Translations under genes and position numbers: made by a program
Assembly (NCBI GenBank): GCA_023664705.1
Contig: JAMPFE010000099.1
Coordinates: forward strand, 1-5,912
Direction of reading: 5' to 3'
Source of the DNA: Lachnospiraceae bacterium
GTDB taxonomy: Bacteria; Bacillota; Clostridia; Oscillospirales; Ruminococcaceae
Length of the DNA stretch: 5,912 nucleotides
Notes under the pieces: generated by a model
Databases searched by the model: none
Told to the model about the DNA's origin: nothing
The model's input: only the letters and a program-made list of their open reading frames with translations
In this document: positions 1 through 3,529 of the stretch, in pieces
How positions within the stretch are numbered: position 1 is the stretch's first letter
How the letters are laid out: every line of letters begins with the position of its first letter

Positions 1-6
1 ATTCTA

Positions 7-103
7 GGTTTAGGCGTCCACGCAGCTCTTCGGGATTTCAAGAGGACGTGTATCGCGTTGTTACATCACTGTAACTGTCGGCTGATAAATCAGTCGCTAG
101 ACC
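7..103. ncRNA. Possible multi-helix structured RNA beside tRNA-Leu
   Basis: Almost the whole stretch can be folded. A 7-bp outer helix (7-13 with 97-103) closes a series of hairpins: a weak 14-16/21-23, then 26-30/40-44, a weak 45-48/56-59, 60-64/71-75 and a 7-bp 79-85/90-96 with a four-base loop. Three pairs (10-100, 45-59, 81-94) are G-U on the plus strand but would be A-C mismatches on the minus strand. This favours a plus-strand RNA, although the neighbouring tRNA and all genes are on minus. It is not a tRNA: there is no TTC-type T loop and no CCA. The outer helix starts 2 bases from the CCA end of tRNA-Leu. I recognise no family. It could be a fragment of something larger, because the window ends 6 bases outside the helix. 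Confidence 0.35.
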
Positions 104-105
104 GT

Positions 106-182
106 TGGTATCGGAGATGGGGATCGAACCCACAAAATGCAGTTTCTAAGACTACCGCGTCTGCCAATTGCGCCACTCCGAT
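106..182 (-). tRNA. tRNA-Leu(UAG), short variable loop, CCA encoded
   Basis: The minus strand folds into a full cloverleaf: acceptor ATCGGAG/CTCCGAT, discriminator A and an encoded CCA; a leucine-like D arm (GGCG...AATTGGCAGACGC); anticodon stem GTAGT/ACTGC around loop CTTAGAA, giving anticodon UAG, which reads CUA; and T arm GTGGG/CCCAT around TTCGATC. The odd part is the variable region, only five bases (ATTTT), whereas bacterial tRNA-Leu normally carries a long base-paired variable arm. The D arm and anticodon loop still say leucine. It supplies a rare-codon tRNA for translation of phage or host messages if functional. A leader stem-loop lies 5 bases upstream. Confidence 0.9.
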
Positions 183-187
183 ATATC

Positions 188-216
188 TCTCACCAAAATT
201 TAATATTTCGGTGAGA
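188..216 (-). other. Stem-loop in the 5' leader of tRNA-Leu
   Basis: A perfect 7-bp inverted repeat (188-194 with 210-216) encloses a 15-base AT-rich loop that can pair further. It starts 5 bases before the tRNA 5' end and lies after the stop codon of the 207-residue gene. No T run follows it on the minus strand, so it is a poor intrinsic terminator. A role in tRNA processing is more likely, by inference. Confidence 0.55.
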
Positions 217-229
217 TTTGCCTTAATCA

Positions 230-853
230 TCAGACTCTATCATTACAAGAATTATCATTATTCTCATTGGGAATATTAGGCATATTCTTATGTTCGTTAC
301 GACAATCTTCCTTGCTCTCGCCCTTATCTTTGTCCTTGTTCACGTTGCGAAAATATTCTTCGTCATTGTGAACACAGTCCAAAAGCGGATGAGACTTTTT
401 GCCCAATATTTTTAATTGAACCATTGCACCCTCTATACTCGCTTGCAAAATAACAGACTGGTCGTAAACGCGATTGAAAGTTATACGTTCATCACTTGTC
501 ATATCGTTTACGGGAGCGTAATCAAGGGTTTCTTTGCCCTTTTTCATTTCCGTAGCACTGCGCTTATAATGACCGAGTGCACTCTTTACGTAATCACCGG
601 GCTTTACCAAACGATAACCGACATTACGGATATTTTCGAGTTTTCTGCCGTATTCGCGCAAAAGAATAACTCTCGCTGCCTGTACGATTTGATTGTACTT
701 GTTCTTCTCGAACTCTTTGGAAACACCGGTAATCCTTTCAATTTCGCTGTGAGTTACCGCCTCGCCGTATTCTCTGACGGAAAGTTCCTCCGCTAAAATC
801 TCCTGCGGCTTTTTCATTTCCTTTGAATTGTCTTGTGTTGTTATTGTTGCCAT
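230..853 (-). CDS. Phage-type protein with winged-helix-like N-terminal region
   Basis: This is a 207-residue soluble protein with no signal peptide or membrane segment. Residues about 28-90 look like a winged helix-turn-helix: helical VTHSEIERITGV (33-44), a second helix NQIVQAARVILLREYG (54-69), then NIRNVGYRLVKPGDY (74-88), which resembles the wing of OmpR-type DNA-binding domains (VGYRL). Residues 120-150 are probably helical. The last about 40 residues are rich in D, E, K and N and probably disordered. The start is supported by AGGAGG five bases before the ATG. On the transcript it follows the pentamer array and precedes tRNA-Leu. A DNA-binding or regulatory role is inferred from the motif only; I cannot name the family. 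Confidence 0.8.
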   Translation of the reverse strand: MATITTQDNSKEMKKPQEILAEELSVREYGEAVTHSEIERITGVSKEFEKNKYNQIVQAARVILLREYGRKLENIRNVGYRLVKPGDYVKSALGHYKRSATEMKKGKETLDYAPVNDMTSDERITFNRVYDQSVILQASIEGAMVQLKILGKKSHPLLDCVHNDEEYFRNVNKDKDKGESKEDCRNEHKNMPNIPNENNDNSCNDRV

Positions 854-887
854 ATTAACCTCCTAATTTAAATTTTTCGCCCCTAAA

Positions 888-1216
888 ATCCATGCCTTAC
901 CAGACATTGCCTCGCCTAACCATACTATGCCATACCATAAAATCCATACCGTGCCTAACCAGACCACATTTAACCATGTCACACCTAGCCAGACCTCACC
1001 TAATAATCCTTACCTTACCTAACCTGAACGTGCCTAGCCAAGCCGTGCCGCACCAAACCTTAAACCCTTGTCTCACCTAGCCATACCCCGCCGCGCCTTA
1101 CCATAACCCACCACAAAACCCTCGCCTTACCATACCAGATCTTCATCATGCCCGACCTAGCCGCATCAGACCTAACCTTACCTTAAAAATTCTCACCAAA
1201 CCAAATCAAACCTTGA
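888..1216. repeat. Degenerate period-5 tandem repeat (CCNNN / NNNGG)
   Basis: This gene-free stretch between the 192- and 207-residue genes is built from about 65 pentamers of the form CCNNN on plus (NNNGG on minus), for example CCTTA, CCATA, CCTAA, CCAGA. The CC falls every five bases (890, 895, 900, 910, 915, 920), and the phase then shifts by one base at intervals (944/949/954, then 1013/1018/1023). The other three bases are variable, though TA-rich. Base composition is strongly skewed: in 961-1020 I count 22 C and 4 G. Open frames across it only translate the repeat. If transcribed with its neighbours it would be a G-rich leader for the 207-residue gene, with many GG steps. Function unknown. 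Confidence 0.85.
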
Positions 1217-1236
1217 TTTACCGGAATTTTCGGCAA

Positions 1237-1815
1237 TTAGTCCAATTCTGTTATGACAGCGGTAAACTTACCGTACTTCGGACGGCAATCGCAAAGACCT
1301 ACGTAACTACCGGCGTACTCGATAGCCTGACAAATAACCGCAAGGTCGATCTTTTCCTCGTTGTACCTCATCGTGAACTCAAGCGACCACTTATTGAAAC
1401 GCGGACGAGTACGCATTACCTTTGCCCTCATTACGTTTACCGCACGAACGTCTCTGAAACGCTCATCTTTCATAAGTTCATCTTTGGTCTTGTCACAACC
1501 GTAGTCAAGCGGTATTTGGAAATCTAGGATTTCACAATATCTCTCAATGTCCTTACCGTTCTTGTTAGCTTTTGCGCCGTTGATAATAGTTGCTTGAATG
1601 TTCTCAACGGGAATATAAATACCAACTTGCTCGTCGTAATACAAACCGCCTTCCCACTCCAAATCGCTTATAGCAACCAAGTCTTCCTCGGTCTTAGTCC
1701 TCTTAGAGGTGTACTCCTTAAGTTTTCGAGTAATCGGATGCAGCGGGTTTACGCACTGACAAGAGTGCATAAGCAACGGTGTCTGACCTTTGAACTCAAC
1801 CTTAATCTTCTTCAT
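1237..1815 (-). CDS. Conserved phage protein of unknown function (TPLLMH / RPKYGKF type)
   Basis: The 192-residue product resembles a protein type I know from phage recombination/replication neighbourhoods, without an established function. Recognisable blocks are the N-terminal strand with TPLLMH (12-17), TSKRTKTEED (36-45), W54 followed by GGLYY, IPVENI (68-73), an alternating VMRAKVMRTRPRF block (128-140), W143, and a C-terminal Gly-containing segment GSYVGLCDCRPKYGKF (169-184). The pattern of strands with a late Gly loop suggests an alpha/beta, possibly ferredoxin-like, nucleic-acid-binding fold; that is inference. Cys175 and Cys177 sit where I would expect Gly or another small residue. 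Start: AAGGAG nine bases before the ATG. It lies directly downstream of tRNA-Tyr and upstream of the pentamer array. Confidence 0.85.
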   Translation of the reverse strand: MKKIKVEFKGQTPLLMHSCQCVNPLHPITRKLKEYTSKRTKTEEDLVAISDLEWEGGLYYDEQVGIYIPVENIQATIINGAKANKNGKDIERYCEILDFQIPLDYGCDKTKDELMKDERFRDVRAVNVMRAKVMRTRPRFNKWSLEFTMRYNEEKIDLAVICQAIEYAGSYVGLCDCRPKYGKFTAVITELD

Positions 1816-1846
1816 AGTAATTTTCTCCTTTGTTATAGTTTTTTTA

Positions 1847-1866
1847 CAAACGCGGAATTGCGTTTG
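1847..1866. other. Stem-loop between tRNA-Tyr and the 192-residue gene
   Basis: A perfect 7-bp inverted repeat (CAAACGC, 1847-1853, with GCGTTTG, 1860-1866) has a six-base loop. On the minus strand it is followed by TAAAAAAA, not a T run, so it is not an intrinsic terminator for this transcript. It ends 16 bases before the ribosome binding site of the downstream gene and may mark the 3' processing boundary of the tRNA segment. Confidence 0.45.
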
Positions 1867-1896
1867 CTTATTGATTTAGCAAGCATTATACTCGCT

Positions 1897-1982
1897 TGGT
1901 GGGAGAGGTTGGAATCGAACCAACGAGAGCGCAAGCGCAATAGATTTACAGTCTATCCCCTTTGCCACTAGGGAACTCTCCC
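1897..1982 (-). tRNA. tRNA-Tyr(GUA), CCA encoded
   Basis: An 86-base cloverleaf: acceptor GGGAGAG/CTCTCCC, discriminator A and encoded CCA; D stem CCC/GGG; anticodon stem ATAGA/TCTAT around CTGTAAA, anticodon GUA; a long variable arm (GCGCTTGCGC core) as expected for bacterial tRNA-Tyr; T arm GTTGG/CCAAC around TTCGATT. All parts look intact. It is the last of three tRNAs in this cluster before the 192-residue gene. Confidence 0.95.
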
Positions 1983-1986
1983 ATAA

Positions 1987-2021
1987 ACGGTTTTTACCTT
2001 TTTTTTACGCAAGAAAACCGT
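1987..2021 (-). other. Stem-loop in the 5' leader of tRNA-Tyr
   Basis: Perfect 8-bp inverted repeat (ACGGTTTT 1987-1994 with AAAACCGT 2014-2021) around a 19-base loop, starting 4 bases before the tRNA 5' end. Same arrangement as the leaders of the other tRNAs but with unrelated sequence. Confidence 0.55.
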
Positions 2022-2036
2022 AAACTTACTATCTAT

Positions 2037-2055
2037 ACAGGCAAAGGCTGCCTGT
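2037..2055. other. Stem-loop in the Pro-Tyr spacer
   Basis: Perfect 7-bp inverted repeat (ACAGGCA 2037-2043 with TGCCTGT 2049-2055) with a five-base loop. It lies between the 3' end of tRNA-Pro and the leader stem-loop of tRNA-Tyr. A weaker 4-bp helix (2062-2065/2077-2080) lies closer to the tRNA-Pro CCA end. Confidence 0.45.
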
Positions 2056-2081
2056 TTGCGAACGGCATTAAACCATCCGTC

Positions 2082-2158
2082 TGGTCGAGATGACAGGATT
2101 TGAACCTGCAACCGCTTGATCCCAAATCAAGTATGCTACCGAATTACACCACATCCCG
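2082..2158 (-). tRNA. tRNA-Pro(UGG), CCA encoded
   Basis: A 77-base cloverleaf: acceptor CGGGATG/CATCTCG (one G-U) with discriminator A and encoded CCA; D arm with GG in the loop; anticodon stem CTTGA/TCAAG around TTTGGGA, anticodon UGG; short variable loop; T arm GCAGG/CCTGT around TTCAAAT. The first pair is C-G, a usual feature of bacterial tRNA-Pro. Confidence 0.95.
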
Positions 2159-2161
2159 ATA

Positions 2162-2196
2162 ATATTGCTACTCAAACTCATGTTCTTTCGCAATAT
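2162..2196 (-). other. Stem-loop in the 5' leader of tRNA-Pro
   Basis: Perfect 7-bp inverted repeat (ATATTGC 2162-2168 with GCAATAT 2190-2196) around a 21-base loop, starting 3 bases before the tRNA 5' end. Confidence 0.5.
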
Positions 2197-2219
2197 CTGC
2201 AACAACCGGCAATTCGTAC

Positions 2220-2249
2220 AGAAAGGAGGTTACGTCCTTTTGAGACGTA
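2220..2249 (-). other. Stem-loop followed by anti-Shine-Dalgarno-like sequence
   Basis: On the minus strand a 6-bp stem-loop (2244-2249 with 2231-2236, seven-base loop) starts one base after the CCA of tRNA-Ser. It is followed at once by ACCTCCTTTCT (2230-2220), the same as the anti-Shine-Dalgarno tail of Firmicute 16S rRNA. Helix 45 plus this tail has the same order in 16S rRNA. The plus strand here simply reads as a strong ribosome binding site, but no credible plus-strand gene follows. Confidence 0.4.
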
Positions 2250-2250
2250 T

Positions 2251-2342
2251 TGGCGAAGCAGATAGGACTCGAACCTATACGCCGCTTGCGCGACTACTAT
2301 CAGTTTTCAAGACTGACGCCTTACCATTAGGCTTACTGCTCC
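2251..2342 (-). tRNA. tRNA-Ser(UGA), CCA encoded
   Basis: A 92-base class II tRNA: acceptor GGAGCAG/CTGCTTC (one G-U), discriminator G as usual for serine, and encoded CCA; D stem GCC/GGC; anticodon stem TCAGT/ACTGA around CTTGAAA, anticodon UGA; a proper long variable arm GTCGC-GCAA-GCGGC; T arm ATAGG/CCTAT around TTCGAGT. The intact variable arm contrasts with that of tRNA-Leu in the same window. Confidence 0.95.
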
Positions 2343-2347
2343 GTGTT

Positions 2348-2402
2348 TACTGTATCAAAGACCAAGAGATTTTTTCCGAGCTTACTCCGGAAAGATACAG
2401 TA
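2348..2402 (-). other. Long stem-loop in the 5' leader of tRNA-Ser
   Basis: Perfect 9-bp inverted repeat (TACTGTATC 2348-2356 with GATACAGTA 2394-2402). Inside it lies a second helix, TTTCCG with CGGAAA, around 2373-2393. It starts 5 bases before the tRNA 5' end and is the strongest of the four tRNA leaders. Confidence 0.55.
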
Positions 2403-2423
2403 TAATGGAGTAATGTCAATGTC

Positions 2424-2564
2424 ACCGTGTTAAAACACGGTTTGGTGCTGCCGATAAGATTTGCACTCATTCGGCGGCATTTCTTGCCCTTTGGCTGATT
2501 TTGACCCAAAGGACAATAGTTGACTGCATCGGTAACTTTTTGCCGATGTCAACAAGCGTAGCAC
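2424..2564 (-). ncRNA. Stem-loop cluster, candidate structured RNA upstream of tRNA-Ser
   Basis: Four strong helices follow one another with almost no spacing. They are 2519-2523/2549-2553 stacked on 2527-2532/2543-2548; 2484-2494/2506-2516 (11 bp, one pair G-U only on the minus strand); 2446-2453/2472-2479 with an inner 5-bp stem 2454-2458/2466-2470; and 2424-2431/2434-2441. The first three are also bracketed by GTGCT/AGCAC (2445-2449 with 2560-2564), which competes with the base of the third. Two wobble pairs favour minus and one favours plus. I match no known RNA family. A plasmid- or phage-type repeat with hairpins is an alternative. Confidence 0.4.
2443..2479 (-). other. tRNA-minihelix-like element ending in CCA
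   Basis: Read on minus, GCCGCCG pairs with CGGCAGC (one C-A mismatch at the third pair). Between them are a one-base linker and a 5-bp stem ATGAG/CTTAT with the seven-base loop TGCAAAT, one base off the canonical T loop TTCAAAT. Discriminator A and CCA follow. This is an acceptor stem plus T arm without D or anticodon arms. A leader stem-loop (2484-2516) starts 4 bases upstream, as for the real tRNAs. It may be a decayed tRNA, a tRNA mimic, or chance. Confidence 0.35.
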
Positions 2565-2601
2565 GATTTATTTTAAAAAACCATATCACATATTACTGCA
2601 T
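2467..2601 (-). pseudogene. Small ORF with in-frame stop at codon 3 (M-Q-stop, then 42 open codons)
   Basis: AGAGGTGA (2614-2607) stands five bases before ATG (2601). The frame reads ATG CAG TAA and then stays open for 42 sense codons to TGA at 2467. The downstream part (KKLPMQSTIVLWVKISQRARNAAE at its end) looks protein-like but is encoded by the stem-loop cluster. A GTG at 2589 could start a 40-residue product but lacks its own well-placed ribosome binding site. It could be a broken small gene, a start-stop regulatory ORF, or chance over structured RNA. Confidence 0.2.
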
Positions 2602-2640
2602 TGGACTCACCTCTAACTTTTACTTGTTTCGTATATAACG

Positions 2641-2659
2641 AATACTACGCAAGCGTATT
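2641..2659. other. Small stem-loop after the 90-residue gene
   Basis: TACGC/GCGTA (2646-2650 with 2653-2657), or alternatively AATAC/GTATT (2641-2645 with 2655-2659), lies about 35-50 bases past the stop codon of the 90-residue gene. No T run follows on minus, so it would be at best a weak terminator. The rest of 2565-2692 shows no tRNA, promoter or further gene. Confidence 0.3.
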
Positions 2660-2692
2660 GTATGTTATTCAGCCGCTATCGACTGCTAACAA

Positions 2693-2965
2693 TCATTTTG
2701 TTGTTTTTATTTCAAGCAATTCGCTTTGACAATCGCAAACCTTTACGCTTTGCCGGACTATATCATCCATTATCTCAACACTTTGATTTCTGCTGTCGTT
2801 TTGAGATTTCAGAGGCATATCGTTCGTTGTGCCGTTCTGTAACGCAAACTCTTGTTCCAATATCCATAATACCTGACCTATGGAAAAGACATTAGTGTTG
2901 TTGCAATTGTTCTTGAGTTTTACTATTTTAGGCAAAAGTAAATCAATATCAAGCAATCTTGCCAT
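2693..2965 (-). CDS. Small hypothetical phage protein (LLDIDLL-type start)
   Basis: A 90-residue protein without a recognised domain. The N-terminal MARLLDIDLLLPKI and the following FSIGQVLWILEQ segment (27-38) resemble the short phage proteins that begin with LIDxDxL, whose function is unknown. Residues about 42-80 are polar and contain two Cys (77, 79). GGAGGAG lies seven bases before the ATG, inside the end of the 80-residue gene, whose stop codon is one base away, so the two are probably translationally coupled. Last protein gene before the RNA block. Confidence 0.7.
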   Translation of the reverse strand: MARLLDIDLLLPKIVKLKNNCNNTNVFSIGQVLWILEQEFALQNGTTNDMPLKSQNDSRNQSVEIMDDIVRQSVKVCDCQSELLEIKTTK

Positions 2966-2966
2966 A

Positions 2967-3209
2967 TCAAATCTCCTCCGCCGCGTCTGTCAAAATTTCT
3001 TGGATTTCTTCTAAGGTGAATTTCGACTTTCCTATGTATTCTGCTCTCTGTTTGAAACTTTCCATGGCATCAAACAGATTGACAAACAACACCTTATTGT
3101 AATCTCTATTGAAATAATTCGGATCATCCGCTGAGTAAAACTCGTTTCGGTATATGTTACGAATTTCTTTGCCGCTCAACGGATTTCCAACACCCTCTTT
3201 ACTCACCAC
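2967..3209 (-). CDS. Small hypothetical protein, operon with 90-residue gene
   Basis: An 80-residue, acidic-ended soluble protein starting at GTG (3209). A second GTG follows at once; the first is preferred because AGGTGA lies six bases before it. Residues 38-60 (NKVLFVNLFDAMESFKQRAEYIG) and 65-79 (TLEEIQEILTDAAEE) should form amphipathic helices. No family recognised. It is one base from the next gene and 41 bases after the Trp-rich small ORF, so all three probably share the transcript from the promoter at 3414-3442. Confidence 0.75.
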   Translation of the reverse strand: MVSKEGVGNPLSGKEIRNIYRNEFYSADDPNYFNRDYNKVLFVNLFDAMESFKQRAEYIGKSKFTLEEIQEILTDAAEEI

Positions 3210-3250
3210 CCTTTATCACCTCTTTCGGACTCCGGGCGATATCGGTATGC

Positions 3251-3331
3251 TTAAGAGGAAATGTGCATTAACCACCAATACGCCCACCTCGTATTTAAAT
3301 CATTATAGAGTGAATTACGATATATCTTCAT
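3251..3331 (-). CDS. 26-residue Trp-rich small ORF with perfect ribosome binding site
   Basis: ATG at 3331 is preceded by AGGAGG (3343-3338) with a six-base spacer, the best-placed site in the window. The 26 codons end at TAA (3253-3251) and give MKIYRNSLYNDLNTRWAYWW plus LMHISS. Three Trp and two of the three Tyr make the C-terminal half aromatic. It is the first ORF after the promoter. It may encode a small functional peptide or act as a leader peptide. I see no terminator/antiterminator pair in the 41 bases that follow, which argues against classic Trp attenuation. Confidence 0.55.
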   Translation of the reverse strand: MKIYRNSLYNDLNTRWAYWWLMHISS

Positions 3332-3345
3332 AATCGTCCTCCTAT

Positions 3346-3362
3346 ATTGTATCTTTCACAAT
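3346..3362 (-). promoter_or_regulatory. 5'-UTR hairpin just upstream of the small ORF's ribosome binding site
   Basis: ATTGT/ACAAT (3346-3350 with 3358-3362) forms a 5-bp stem with a seven-base loop, two bases upstream of AGGAGG. A second short hairpin, CGGT/ACCG, lies near 3365-3376. They could modulate translation, but the stems are weak. Confidence 0.25.
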
Positions 3363-3384
3363 CAACGGTTTGTACCGCGCCTGC

Positions 3385-3450
3385 TACAAAAGTTATCTCA
3401 TTCTTATGGTATCATTATATCATACAAAAGTTAGTTTGTCAATAACTTTT
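3385..3450 (-). promoter_or_regulatory. Operator-like AAAAGTTA repeats around the promoter
   Basis: TACAAAAGTTA occurs twice in direct orientation (3385-3395 and 3423-3433, 38 bases apart). The second copy forms a perfect 8-bp inverted repeat with TAACTTTT (3443-3450), separated by nine bases. The inverted repeat spans the -35 box, and the other copy lies just downstream of the expected transcription start. This layout fits binding of a dimeric repressor, with an extra downstream half-site. Confidence 0.45.
3414..3442 (-). promoter_or_regulatory. Consensus sigma-A/sigma-70 promoter
   Basis: On minus, TTGACA (3442-3437) and TATAAT (3419-3414) both match consensus exactly, with the optimal 17-base spacer. 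An A/T-rich stretch with T and A runs lies upstream (about 3443-3475). Start of transcription is expected near 3407. It drives the small ORF and the 80- and 90-residue genes, and probably reads on into the RNA block, where I see no other good promoter. Confidence 0.9.
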
Positions 3451-3529
3451 TAAAAAAAATACTAAAGTTTTTTCGATTTGTATAATACGACAATATAGCG
3501 GCATATATCTTGTGCAATATGCATAAAAC

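Noticed and set aside
7..103. An extra tRNA on either strand in the first 105 bases
   Set aside because: The outer 7-bp helix is acceptor-like, but there is no T loop, no seven-base anticodon loop and no CCA.
106..182. Amber-suppressor tRNA
   Set aside because: The anticodon is UAG, which reads CUA leucine codons; an amber suppressor needs CUA. The genes here use normal stops.
892..1080. 62-residue plus-strand ORF
   Set aside because: It only translates the CCNNN repeat (repeating L-P/T-x-P pattern), has no ribosome binding site and runs against all neighbours.
888..1216. CRISPR array
   Set aside because: The period is five bases with no conserved repeat or unique spacers.
1885..1890. TATAAT on minus after tRNA-Tyr, possible promoter for the 192-residue gene
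   Set aside because: The sequence 17 bases upstream (TCCAAC, within the tRNA T arm) is a poor -35 and there is no extended -10.
2165..2413. 82-residue plus-strand ORF with AAAGGAGG nearby
   Set aside because: It is the antisense of tRNA-Ser and its leader. The ribosome-binding-like sequence lies inside the frame rather than before its start.
2401..2419. TTGACA on minus (2419-2414) and TATAAT on plus (2401-2406) as promoters
   Set aside because: The minus TTGACA has no -10 at 16-18 bases, and the plus TATAAT has no -35.
2443..2560. Full-length tRNA ending at the CCA at 2443
   Set aside because: No 5' acceptor partner for CGGCAGC and no D or anticodon arms exist further upstream on minus; only the adjacent GCCGCCG pairs.
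3210..3331. Trp-operon-style attenuator after the Trp-rich ORF
   Set aside because: The 41 bases after the ORF contain only tiny palindromes (CGATATCG, CGGAGTCCG) and no T run, so no terminator/antiterminator pair is visible.
3443..3529. Intrinsic terminator after the helicase gene
   Set aside because: A 6-bp GCATAT/ATATGC hairpin exists, but it is AT-rich and has no T run directly after it.
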